Part shown: positions 24,203 through 31,443 of the stretch, piece by piece
Numbering within the stretch: position 1 is the first letter of the stretch
Layout: every line of letters starts with the position of its first letter
Assembly: GCA_020247085.1 (NCBI GenBank)
Contig: JADCJJ010000189.1
Span: 1 to 35,252 of the forward strand
Length of the DNA: 35,252 bases
Direction of reading: 5' to 3'
Source: Myxococcaceae bacterium
GTDB lineage: Bacteria > Myxococcota > Myxococcia > Myxococcales > Myxococcaceae
Made by a program: the position numbers and the translations under genes
The notes under the pieces: generated by a model
What the model was told of the DNA's origin: nothing
Database searches by the model: none
Seen by the model: the letters and a program-made list of their open reading frames with translations, nothing else

Positions 24203-25231
24203 ATGAGCCCGCTCGCGCTGGTCGTCGCCGTCTCGGCAGTGCCACTCGAGCAGCTCGTCGAGCGGGTCGACGGCGCGGTCGTCACCGTTCGTGTCGCCGA
24301 GCGGCGCGCGAGTGAGAGGAGCGTCACCATCACCACCGGCACGGGGTCGGGCGTGCTGCTCCACGCCGACGGCTGGGTCGTCACCGCCGCGCACGTGGTG
24401 GACGACGCTGACCGCATCGAGGTCGAGTTCGTGGGCGACGAGTCCTCAACAGCGCAGGTCGTCTCGTCGTCGAGGACCGAAGATCTGGCGCTGCTGAAGC
24501 TCGACCGCCCCCCGAAGCGGCCGGTGGTCGCGACGCTGGGCGACTCCGAGGCGCTCAAGCCGGGCATGCGGCTGTTCGCCATCGGCGCCCCGCTCGGCCT
24601 CACGCACACCGTCACGTCCGGCGTGGTGAGCGCGCTGCGCACCGACGCGCGCAGGGGGCTGCACCCGAGCCGCCTCATCCAGACCGACGTGCCCATCAAC
24701 CAGGGCAACTCGGGCGGGCCGATCTTCAACGAGGCCGGAGAGGTGGTGGGCATCGCCAGCTTCATCGCCTCGCGCTCGGGGGGCTCCGTCGGGCTCAACT
24801 TCGCGGTGCCGGCGTCGACGGTGCGCAGCCGGCTCTTCGACGCGCCCCTGCCGTGGGTCGGCGTCTCGGTGCGCTTCGTCTCGAGAGAGCTCTCCGAGGT
24901 GATGAACTGGCCGAGCGGCGCGGGGCTGCTGGTCGAGAAGGTGAAGGCCGGGGGCGCCGCCGCCGAGGCCGGGCTGCACGGCGGGTCGATCGAGGCCGAG
25001 ATCGGCGGCGCGACGGTGCTGCTGGGCGGAGACCTCGTGCTGCGCGTCAACGGCCTGCCGACGAGCGAACCGAGGGCCATCGGCGCATCGCTCGCGGCGC
25101 TGCGACCTGGAGAGGCGATCACCTACGAGGTGCTCTGCGCCGGAACGCCAAAGACCGTCGTCGTCCCACTCCCTTCTCTCCCCAAGGTTCCTGCGCTCCC
25201 GCCGCTGAGGCCTGCGTCGAAGGCGCACTGA
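24203..25231 (+). CDS. HtrA/DegP-like trypsin-fold serine protease with one PDZ domain
   Basis: 342 residues from ATG 24203. A short hydrophobic N-terminus (MSPLALVVAVSAVPLEQL) suggests export to the periplasm. The protease domain (about 15-220) carries the full catalytic triad: His64 in TAAHVVDD, Asp94 in TEDLALLKLD and Ser170 in NQGNSGGPIFN. One PDZ domain follows (about 225-325, WVGVSVRF, VEKVKAGGAAAEAGL, GDLVLRVNG), then a Pro-rich tail. HtrA proteases degrade misfolded envelope proteins; a single PDZ is the DegS/HtrA-like arrangement. The start given by the ORF track (23669) lies inside the divergent gene. The PilZ-Hsp70 gene begins 22 bases downstream, so the two may be co-transcribed. 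No clear promoter is seen in the 67-base divergent region. Confidence 0.9.
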   Translation: MSPLALVVAVSAVPLEQLVERVDGAVVTVRVAERRASERSVTITTGTGSGVLLHADGWVVTAAHVVDDADRIEVEFVGDESSTAQVVSSSRTEDLALLKLDRPPKRPVVATLGDSEALKPGMRLFAIGAPLGLTHTVTSGVVSALRTDARRGLHPSRLIQTDVPINQGNSGGPIFNEAGEVVGIASFIASRSGGSVGLNFAVPASTVRSRLFDAPLPWVGVSVRFVSRELSEVMNWPSGAGLLVEKVKAGGAAAEAGLHGGSIEAEIGGATVLLGGDLVLRVNGLPTSEPRAIGASLAALRPGEAITYEVLCAGTPKTVVVPLPSLPKVPALPPLRPASKAH

Positions 25232-25253
25232 GGGCCCCGCGCGACGGGGGCGC

Positions 25254-27482
25254 GTGGTATTGCCTGCCGCTGCCGTGTCGAGCGCCAAGCCGATCCAGCT
25301 GTCGGTGCGCCTCCCGTTCGCGACGCCCGAGGCGTTCCTGCAGGGGTACGGGCTGATGATCAGCCGTGGCGGGATCTACTTGAGGGCCCGGCGCCTGCAC
25401 CCGCCGGGCACGCCGGTGACGCTCGAGGTGAAGCTCGAAGACGGCAAGCGATTGCTCTACGCGAACGCGACGGTGTCATGGGTGACGGGGACCCGGGGCG
25501 AGGGGGTCGCCGGCATGGGCTTCAAGTTCATCACCCTCGACGCGACCAGCCGGCGATTCCTCGAGGCGGCGGCGGCGGCGATGCCGCACGCGAGGAGCCC
25601 CGAGCCGCCGGTGCCCCGCAACGTGGGGCCCATCGACACCCATCCAGACGCCGTGGCGGCGCCGCCGCCCTCCCCTCCCCCTGCGCCTGTCGCGCCTGCA
25701 AGTGCCGACGAGCCTCCCCCGCTCGGGGCGGAGTCCGCGCCGCCGCCGTCTCAGCTCCAACCGGTGCTCCCCTCGGAGCAGGCCGGGCGCCTCGTCGTCC
25801 AGGGCGCCGCCGAGGCCGAAGTGCGTGCGCCCGCCTTCGAGGGGCCGCTGACCGAGCCGGCGCGCGCGGGGCCGATCATCGGCATCGGGCTCGGCGCGAC
25901 GAACGCGTACGCAGCGGTGGTGAGCGGGGGCCAGCCCACCGTCTTGCGCGCGAAGGACGGCGCGTCGCTCGTGCCAGTGGTGGTGGCCCTCACGCCGCGC
26001 GGGAAGCTCGTCGTCGGAGCGCCGGCCAGGGGACAGAGCGTCACCAACCCGAAGTGGACGGTGAGCGGCTTTCGGCGCCTCGTCGGGCTGGACTTCGACT
26101 CGCCCGAAGTGGACGAGGTGGCGCCCCGCGTCTCGCACGAGCTCGCCGGCACGGAGCCGGGGACGTGCGGCGTCCGTCTGGCAGACCGCATCTACCCGCT
26201 CGAGCAGATGGTGGCCCTGGTGCTGCGCGAGGTGAGGCTCGTGGCCGAGCAGGCGCTCGAGCGGCCCGTCAGCCGAGCCGTCATCGCGGTGCCCGCCTGG
26301 TACACCGAGGCGCAGCGCCAGGCGGTGCACGAGGCTGGCCGGCTCGCGGGCCTGCACGTCGAGCGCGTCATCGACGAGCCGACCGCCGCGGCGCTCGCCT
26401 GGGGCCATGGCCGGCGCCGCAGCGAGCGGGTCTTCGTGTACGACCTGGGCGGCAGCGCCTTCGACGCCGCGGTGCTCGAGCTCGACGAGGGGGGGTACCG
26501 GGTGGTTGCCCGCGGCGGCGACCCGGCCCTCGGCGGCGCCGACTTCGACCGCATCGTGGTCGAGTGGCTGCTGGCCGAACTCGCCGCGAAGCACGGCGTG
26601 CCCGTCGTCGACCGCACGGCCCGGCAGCGCGTCCAGGACGCCGCCGAGCGCGCGAAGATCGCCCTGTCGGAGGCGACCGAGACCCGGGTCCACGTGCCGT
26701 TCCTCACCATGGCGAAGGACCAGCCCGTCGACCTCGACGTGGTGCTGACGCGAGCCCAGCTCGCGGCGCTGACGCGGCCCCTCGTCGAGCGGACGATCGA
26801 GCTCTGCGAGGCCGTGCTGCGCGAGCGCTTCCTGCGCGTCGATCAGATCGACGAGGTGCTGCTGGTCGGGGGACAGGCCCGGGCGCCCCTCGTGCAGGAG
26901 CAGCTCACGAGCACCTTCGGGCGACGGCCGCTCGAGGGCGTGCCTCCCGACGAGGCCGTCGTGCGGGGGGCGGCGCTGCTCGGAAGCATGCTCGAGGAGA
27001 AGGCCGCGCGCGCGGGCGTCGGCGTCTTGCCGCGCTCCATCGGGGTCGGCCTGCCCGGCGGCCGCTTCTACCCGGTGATCCGCAGGGGCACGGCGCTCCC
27101 GGCCACCCGCTCCTACCGGGTGCAGACGACGAGGGACGCGCAGGCCGAGCTCGAGTTGGCGCTCTTCCAGGGCGAGGCCCCGCTCGTGAAGGACGACCAC
27201 CCGCTGGGGGTCTTCCGGCTGTCGGGCCTTCCGAGGCAGCCGAAGGGCACCGTGTCGATCGAGCTCAGCTTCGAGCTGTCTGGCGAGTGCGTGCTCACGA
27301 TTCGGGGAACCGAGCCGTCGTCAGGCCGGGTGGCGTCGTCGGTGTTCGCGACCGAGCAGACCCCCGAGGCGACGCGGCGGCGAATCGCCCGGCTCGAGGG
27401 TGTCGAGCTCACACCCGACGAGCTCGAGGCCGCCGGCGCGTCGGGGCTGTTCGGTCTCGTCCGGCGCTTCCTCGGGAGCTGA
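25254..27482 (+). CDS. PilZ-Hsp70 (DnaK-like) fusion protein
   Basis: 742 residues. A PilZ-type domain (about 10-105, myxobacterial TIGR02266-like) is followed by a Pro/Ala/Ser linker (about 115-200), a DnaK-type ATPase domain (about 205-585) and a substrate-binding beta domain (about 590-700) with hardly any helical lid. The PilZ part has SRGGIYL but lacks the RxxxR c-di-GMP motif, so binding of c-di-GMP is doubtful. In the ATPase part, GIDLGTTN of DnaK reads GIGLGATN (Asp to Gly at 212, Thr to Ala at 215). DLGGGTFD reads DLGGSAFD (Thr199 equivalent to Ala402). EPTAAALAWG and LLVGGQARAPLVQ are kept. I infer reduced or altered ATP turnover. GTG 25254 is the chosen start; TTG 25260 and GTG 25275 are possible. 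Follows the HtrA gene by 22 bases. Confidence 0.85.
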   Translation: MVLPAAAVSSAKPIQLSVRLPFATPEAFLQGYGLMISRGGIYLRARRLHPPGTPVTLEVKLEDGKRLLYANATVSWVTGTRGEGVAGMGFKFITLDATSRRFLEAAAAAMPHARSPEPPVPRNVGPIDTHPDAVAAPPPSPPPAPVAPASADEPPPLGAESAPPPSQLQPVLPSEQAGRLVVQGAAEAEVRAPAFEGPLTEPARAGPIIGIGLGATNAYAAVVSGGQPTVLRAKDGASLVPVVVALTPRGKLVVGAPARGQSVTNPKWTVSGFRRLVGLDFDSPEVDEVAPRVSHELAGTEPGTCGVRLADRIYPLEQMVALVLREVRLVAEQALERPVSRAVIAVPAWYTEAQRQAVHEAGRLAGLHVERVIDEPTAAALAWGHGRRRSERVFVYDLGGSAFDAAVLELDEGGYRVVARGGDPALGGADFDRIVVEWLLAELAAKHGVPVVDRTARQRVQDAAERAKIALSEATETRVHVPFLTMAKDQPVDLDVVLTRAQLAALTRPLVERTIELCEAVLRERFLRVDQIDEVLLVGGQARAPLVQEQLTSTFGRRPLEGVPPDEAVVRGAALLGSMLEEKAARAGVGVLPRSIGVGLPGGRFYPVIRRGTALPATRSYRVQTTRDAQAELELALFQGEAPLVKDDHPLGVFRLSGLPRQPKGTVSIELSFELSGECVLTIRGTEPSSGRVASSVFATEQTPEATRRRIARLEGVELTPDELEAAGASGLFGLVRRFLGS

Positions 27483-27595
27483 CCCCCTTCGCTGCATCCC
27501 CCGGCGCGATCGTTGACGGCGGGTCATCGTTCGGCGCTCCAGGAGTGACGACCCCGCGCCCGCAACCTGGTGTTGAATGTCGAGAGGTCGAACGC

Positions 27596-27601
27596 GGGAG
27601 G
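27596..27601 (+). promoter_or_regulatory. Ribosome binding site of the DUF697-SHOCT gene
   Basis: GGGAGG lies five bases before ATG 27607. This fixes the start ten codons downstream of the ORF-track start. Confidence 0.65.
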
Positions 27602-27606
27602 CGCAC

Positions 27607-28164
27607 ATGGGCAGAGAAGCAGCGGCGGACGAGGCGATTCGGCAGCACGTGTTCTGGTCGGTCGGCGCCGGGCTGGTGCCCGTACCGGTCGCCGACTTCC
27701 TGGCCGTGACGGCGGTGCAGCTCGACCTGATCCGGCAGCTCTGCACCCTCTACGGCGTCTCGTACGAGGAGGGCACGGGCAAGGTGTGGGTCGGCGCGCT
27801 GACGGGGGGCGCGGTGGCGCGCATCGGCGCTTCGGCCCTCAAGGCGATCCCCGGCATCGGGTCGATCCTCGGCGGCGTGTCGATGTCGATCGCCTCTGGC
27901 GCCTCGACGTACGCCGTGGGCCAGGTCGTGAAGGCCCACCTGATGGCCGGCGGCACCATGGCCAACCTCGACGTCGATCGGGCCCGGGTGAAGTACGAGG
28001 CCGAGTACGAGAAGGGCAAGTCCGTCGCGAAGGACGCGGCGGACGACCGGGGGGCCGGTGACGTGTTCGACAAGCTCAAGCGCCTGGGCGAGCTGCGCGA
28101 CTCGGGGGTGATCACCGCCGCCGAGTTCGAGGCAAAGAAGGCCAAGCTGCTCGGAGAACTCTGA
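27607..28164 (+). CDS. DUF697 membrane-associated protein with C-terminal SHOCT motif
   Basis: 185 residues. Residues about 12-110 match the DUF697 pattern (VFWSVGAGLVPVPVADFLAV, IRQLCTLYGV, then glycine-rich hydrophobic helices IGASALKAIPGIGSILGG), a domain often attached to GTPases and thought to associate with membranes. Here no GTPase domain is present and none lies next door. The C-terminal 35 residues form a SHOCT-like helix pair: LKRLGELRDSGVITAAEFEA followed by KKAKLLGEL, a short module that mediates oligomerisation or docking. Between them is a charged linker. It starts at ATG 27607 with GGGAGG five bases upstream. 124 bases separate it from the Hsp70 fusion, so it may have its own promoter. 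Function unknown. Confidence 0.78.
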   Translation: MGREAAADEAIRQHVFWSVGAGLVPVPVADFLAVTAVQLDLIRQLCTLYGVSYEEGTGKVWVGALTGGAVARIGASALKAIPGIGSILGGVSMSIASGASTYAVGQVVKAHLMAGGTMANLDVDRARVKYEAEYEKGKSVAKDAADDRGAGDVFDKLKRLGELRDSGVITAAEFEAKKAKLLGEL

Positions 28165-28178
28165 GCGGGCGCCCGCTC
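28163..28178. terminator. Perfect GC palindrome between convergent genes
   Basis: GAGCGGGCGCCCGCTC is a perfect 16-base palindrome that starts within the stop codon at 28162-28164 and ends three bases before the stop of the convergent mvaB gene. It could form a hairpin in either transcript and act as a bidirectional terminator, but it lacks a T tract, so any termination would be Rho-dependent or weak. Confidence 0.4.
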
Positions 28179-28181
28179 GGC

Positions 28182-29153
28182 CTACTCGGCGACGGCCCGT
28201 GCGCGCGCCGCCTGCTTCTCGCGCTCCCCGAGGGCGGCCTGCAGGTACTTGCCTGACAGCTTGCGGCCGATGAGCTCCTGCGCGAGCTCGCCGGCCTCGA
28301 CGAGCTTCTGCAGGTCGATGCCGGTCTCGACGCCCATGCCGTGCAGCATGAACACGAGGTCTTCGGTGGCGAGGTTGCCCGCGGCCCCCGGTGCGTACGG
28401 GCAACCGCCGAGGCCACCGATGCTGGAGTCGAAGGTGGTGACGCCGAGCTGCAGACCGACGAGCGCATTCGCCAGCGCCGTGCCGCGCGTGTCGTGAAGG
28501 TGGAGCGCGAGCTGCTCGAGCGGGATGACCTTCGACACCTCGCCGACGATGTCGGCCGTCTGGTTGGGCGTGCCGATGCCGATCGTGTCGCCGAGCGACA
28601 GCTGGTACAGCCCCAGGTCAGCGATGCGCTTGACGACCTCGGCGACGCGCGCGACGGGCACCCGGCCCTCGTAGGGGCAGCCCCACACCGTCGAGAGGTA
28701 GCACCGCACCCGCATGCCGGCCGCGCGGGCGCCGCTCGCCGTCTCCTTCGCGGCCTGCACCGCCTCGGCGACCGACTTGTTGATGTTCTTCTTCGAGTGG
28801 GCCTCGGTCACCGAGAGGAACACCGCGGCCTCACCGAGCCCGGCGGCGACGGCCCGCTCGAGGCCGCGCACGTTGGGCACCAGCGCGGTGAAGGTGACGC
28901 CCTCTCGCCGCGGCAGCAGCGCCAACAGCTTCTCGGCGTCGGCGAGCTGGGGGATCCACCGGGGCGAGACGAACGACGACACCTCGATGCGCCGCTCGCC
29001 AGCCGCCAGCAGCGCCTCGATGAGCCGCGCCTTGTCAACGGTCGGGAGCGTTCGCAGCTCGTTTTGCAGGCCGTCGCGGGGACCGACCTCGTAGACATCG
29101 ACGCGCTTCGGCAGGGGGCCGAGCGCTGCGCTGGTACCGGCGGACGTCGTCAT
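28182..29153 (-). CDS. mvaB: Hydroxymethylglutaryl-CoA lyase
   Basis: Cleaves HMG-CoA to acetyl-CoA and acetoacetate, the last step of leucine breakdown, in the cytoplasm. The 323-residue TIM-barrel enzyme has [13 protein letters not shown] near residue 22, the [14 protein letters not shown] segment, and [12 protein letters not shown] carrying the metal-binding H-x-H. The active-site signature [15 protein letters not shown] near residue 244 contains the catalytic Cys. Length matches the family. The ATG at 29153 overlaps the icmB TGA (ATGA), so the lyase is the last gene of the mutase operon. The link suggests branched-chain acyl-CoA catabolism or the alternative isovaleryl-CoA supply known in myxobacteria; the pathway assignment is inferred. 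Confidence 0.92.
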   Translation of the reverse strand: MTTSAGTSAALGPLPKRVDVYEVGPRDGLQNELRTLPTVDKARLIEALLAAGERRIEVSSFVSPRWIPQLADAEKLLALLPRREGVTFTALVPNVRGLERAVAAGLGEAAVFLSVTEAHSKKNINKSVAEAVQAAKETASGARAAGMRVRCYLSTVWGCPYEGRVPVARVAEVVKRIADLGLYQLSLGDTIGIGTPNQTADIVGEVSKVIPLEQLALHLHDTRGTALANALVGLQLGVTTFDSSIGGLGGCPYAPGAAGNLATEDLVFMLHGMGVETGIDLQKLVEAGELAQELIGRKLSGKYLQAALGEREKQAARARAVAE

Positions 29154-29554
29154 GCGCGCGACGGAATGTGCTCCTGGATCCACTTGACGATGTCCTGGGT
29201 GCTCGAGCCGGGCGTGAAGATCTCCGAGACGCCCTGGGCCTTGAGCCGCGGAATGTCATCGTCGGGGATGATGCCGCCGCCGAAGACCTTGATGTCGTCG
29301 GCCTTTTGGCCCTTCAGCAGCTCGAGCACGGCGGGGAACAACGTCATGTGCGCGCCCGACATGATCGACATGCCGATGGCGTCGACGTCTTCCTGCACGG
29401 CGGCGCTGACGATCATCTCGGGCGTCTGGTGGAGGCCCGTGTAGATGACCTCCATGCCTGCGTCCCGAAGGGCGCGGGCGATGATCTTCGCGCCGCGGTC
29501 ATGCCCGTCGAGGCCAGGCTTCGCCACCAGGATGCGGAGTTTCCGGTCAGCCAC
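29150..29554 (-). CDS. icmB: Cobalamin-binding small subunit of an acyl-CoA mutase (IcmB-like)
   Basis: 134-residue adenosylcobalamin-binding domain encoded on its own. The B12 motif D-x-H-x-x-G is present as LDGHDRG (His18 is the lower axial ligand), followed by [26 protein letters not shown] and [12 protein letters not shown], all typical of the small subunit of isobutyryl-CoA mutase and of two-chain methylmalonyl-CoA mutases. It should pair with the large subunit at 31444-33237. GTG start at 29554 with TAGGAG nine bases upstream; the first eight bases overlap the methyltransferase end. Followed by mvaB with a four-base overlap. The partner carries the isobutyryl-type residue pair, so I use the Icm name; methylmalonyl specificity is the alternative. 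Confidence 0.88.
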   Translation of the reverse strand: MADRKLRILVAKPGLDGHDRGAKIIARALRDAGMEVIYTGLHQTPEMIVSAAVQEDVDAIGMSIMSGAHMTLFPAVLELLKGQKADDIKVFGGGIIPDDDIPRLKAQGVSEIFTPGSSTQDIVKWIQEHIPSRA

Positions 29555-30281
29555 GTCGCTGTGCTCCTACGATCAAATCCACCGACGCGTCCGAGGGCGC
29601 GCTCCCGTCGAGCGCCCCGTGAACCCACTTCACCATGAAGCCTGCCGCGTCGAGCAGCGCCTCCCACTCGTCGGTGGCATAGTAGCGAATGAAGAACGAT
29701 GCAGCCATGAAGCGCCCGTCGGGCAGCGTCAGCGCTCGGGTCAGCTCGTCGCGCCCCGTTCCAGCGTCGTACCGCACCCGCTCCTCGAGGTGGGCCCCGT
29801 CGGGCAGTGTGCCGTCGAAGGAGGCCTCGGGCTGGCGCTCGGCGCCCGCCTTCGACGAGCCGTGCACGATGAACCACCCGCCGGGCCTGACGCATCGCGC
29901 CACCTCGGCCAGCGCGAGGGGCACCGCGGCGTCGGGGAACGTGCCGAGGGTGTTGTACCAGGAGAAGGCGCTCCCGAAGGCCCCGTCCCGGAACGGCAGG
30001 GCGAAGAACGAACCCCTCGCGACCGGGGCGTGGGCGCGAGCCTCGTCGAGCGACCGGACGTCGAAGTCGAGCCCGACGAGCCGGCCGTGAAAGGCCGCCA
30101 GCCGCGCCAGGTGCCGGCCATGCCCGCACCCGACATCGAGCAGCGCGCCGGGCACGCCCTCGAGCTGGCGCGACAGGTAGGCCCCTTCGGCGTCCGACAC
30201 CGCCTCAGGCAGGAAGGGCCGGGTCGAGCGCAGGTAGAGCTCCCCGAAGAGGCCTTGGGGGCCCTCAGTCGAGGTCGTCAT
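29547..30281 (-). CDS. Class I SAM-dependent methyltransferase
   Basis: 244 residues. Motif I is [15 protein letters not shown] (about 48-62), followed by the acidic end of strand 2 ([13 protein letters not shown]), motif II-like [20 protein letters not shown] and [15 protein letters not shown], the arrangement of small-molecule or type-11/25-like methyltransferases. Substrate unknown. Starts at ATG 30281, 17 bases inside the end of the unknown gene upstream, and its stop overlaps icmB by eight bases, so it is embedded in the mutase operon. That position suggests a link to acyl-CoA or a polyketide-like metabolite, but this is only context. Confidence 0.85.
   Translation of the reverse strand: MTTSTEGPQGLFGELYLRSTRPFLPEAVSDAEGAYLSRQLEGVPGALLDVGCGHGRHLARLAAFHGRLVGLDFDVRSLDEARAHAPVARGSFFALPFRDGAFGSAFSWYNTLGTFPDAAVPLALAEVARCVRPGGWFIVHGSSKAGAERQPEASFDGTLPDGAHLEERVRYDAGTGRDELTRALTLPDGRFMAASFFIRYYATDEWEALLDAAGFMVKWVHGALDGSAPSDASVDLIVGAQRRG
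29564..29569 (-). promoter_or_regulatory. Ribosome binding site of icmB
   Basis: TAGGAG on the minus strand lies nine bases before GTG 29554, within the methyltransferase reading frame. It supports the GTG start of icmB. Confidence 0.5.
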
Positions 30282-30714
30282 CGGGGTCGTCGTCGATCTC
30301 GGCCCGGGCCTTCGCGGCGTCTACCGAGAGGCGCCCGTCGAGGTCCCACTCGAGGCGCACGCCCGCGGGGAGCGCGAGGTAGCGGACGAGGTCGGGCGCC
30401 CGGCGGCAGACGTCGCCCAGCGCGAGCACGCCCTCCTCCGGCCCGTCGCCGGAGGCGCGACTGAAGAACCGCCAGCCCGAGTCCTTCGACGCCTCAGGCT
30501 CCTCGCGGAGCGCCAGCAGCGCGCGGAGCCCGTCGACAGTGCCTCGCACTCTCGCCGTCGAGGTGCGAAACGGCGAGTCCCCGGTGAGGTCGTGCTCCTC
30601 GAGCACCAGCCGCTGCTCGAGGGCCCGCAGGAGCGGCTCAGTGAGGGGGCCGCCGGCCTCACCTGGAGCCTCGGGCGCCGCGCGCACGTCGAGCACGCCC
30701 ACCCCCGGAAACAC
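30265..30714 (-). CDS. Downstream part of an interrupted unknown gene
   Basis: 149 residues if initiated at GTG 30714. It lies in the same reading frame as the gene at 30751-31389, and only a TGA at 30751-30753 separates them. The codons between the TGA and the GTG read HPPLVQKLLPEA and all end in G or C, like true coding sequence in this genome, so the frame appears to have been continuous. A CGA (Arg) to TGA change is one simple explanation. The product is unrecognised; it ends in an acidic tail (DDDPDDDLD). It overlaps the methyltransferase start by 17 bases. It may be a separate gene starting at 30714, but there is no clear ribosome binding site (only CGAGGCG abutting the start). Confidence 0.5.
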   Translation of the reverse strand: MFPGVGVLDVRAAPEAPGEAGGPLTEPLLRALEQRLVLEEHDLTGDSPFRTSTARVRGTVDGLRALLALREEPEASKDSGWRFFSRASGDGPEEGVLALGDVCRRAPDLVRYLALPAGVRLEWDLDGRLSVDAAKARAEIDDDPDDDLD

Positions 30715-30750
30715 CGCCTCGGGCAGGAGCTTCTGGACGAGCGGCGGGTG

Positions 30751-31389
30751 TCACCCCCGAAAGGCGCCGCCGGCGTCGCCCTCGGAGGCGAAGAAGACGA
30801 GGCGGTCGAAGCCGTAGGCCATCGACTGCCCGTGCTGCACGCGGTGCCCGTGCTCCATCACCCAGTCGGCGAAGTGGCCGCACATGAGCGCGGCGTCTTC
30901 GAGCAGCTCGCGCCCCTTGAACTCGAACGAGATCTCACGCTGCTCGAGCTTGGCCAGCCCCACCGTCTCGGCGCGGTAGCCGTGCTCGCCCATCTCGGTG
31001 AAGCCGACCGAGAACAGATCTTCGGCCAGCGGCTCGTCGGGGAGCGCCTCGGCGGCCTGCGCGAGGGGGAACGGCCACAGCCGCAGGACGTCGAGGCCGA
31101 AGCCGCTGACCCCGGCGCACGCCTCGAGCAGCACCTGCCGCGCCTCGGCGAAGAAGGCGCCGGCGCCACCGCGGACCTCGCGCGTCAGCGACAGCAGGAA
31201 CAGGCGCCGCGCCGAGAAGCGCGAGAAGGCCTGCGCGTGGGGCCCGAAGAGCTCGTCGGCCGACGGCGCCGTCGCCAGCTCGGGCAGCTCGACGAGCTGG
31301 GCGCTGGTGCCCGAAGCCGGCGGCGTGAAGGCCCCGGTGGGCGCGCCCCCCTCGGTGTAGATGGCGTAGCAACAGCGGAGCGTTGGCAC
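30751..31389 (-). CDS. Upstream part of an interrupted unknown gene in the mutase operon
   Basis: 212 residues from GTG 31389. I do not recognise the family. It begins RCCYAIYTEGG with adjacent Cys residues, is rich in Ala, Leu and Glu, and ends with a conserved-looking section: ISFEFKGRELLEDA, CGHFADWVMEHGHRVQHGQS and YGFDRLVFFASEG. There is no signal peptide or transmembrane segment. The TGA at 30751-30753 ends it in the same frame in which the next ORF continues, so a full-length protein of about 375 residues is likely (see finding). It follows the mutase large subunit by 54 bases. A function in acyl-CoA metabolism is suggested only by position. Confidence 0.6.
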   Translation of the reverse strand: MPTLRCCYAIYTEGGAPTGAFTPPASGTSAQLVELPELATAPSADELFGPHAQAFSRFSARRLFLLSLTREVRGGAGAFFAEARQVLLEACAGVSGFGLDVLRLWPFPLAQAAEALPDEPLAEDLFSVGFTEMGEHGYRAETVGLAKLEQREISFEFKGRELLEDAALMCGHFADWVMEHGHRVQHGQSMAYGFDRLVFFASEGDAGGAFRG

Positions 31390-31443
31390 GGCGGTCGAGA
31401 CGTTACGGTCAAACCCGCGCCGAGGCGAGAAGTCGGCGGGCCG

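Noticed and set aside
24180-24203. Sigma-54-like TGGCAG element before the HtrA gene
   Set aside because: The -12 element (TTGC) is missing and the match would overlap the start codon.
25476-27200. 574-residue minus-strand ORF opposite PilZ-Hsp70
   Set aside because: Antisense shadow; composition typical of reverse-frame translation in this genome.
30751-30753. Selenocysteine readthrough of the in-frame TGA
   Set aside because: No Cys-containing redox motif around the site, no evident SECIS-like hairpin that I could support by eye, and no selenoprotein machinery in the window; a nonsense change is simpler.
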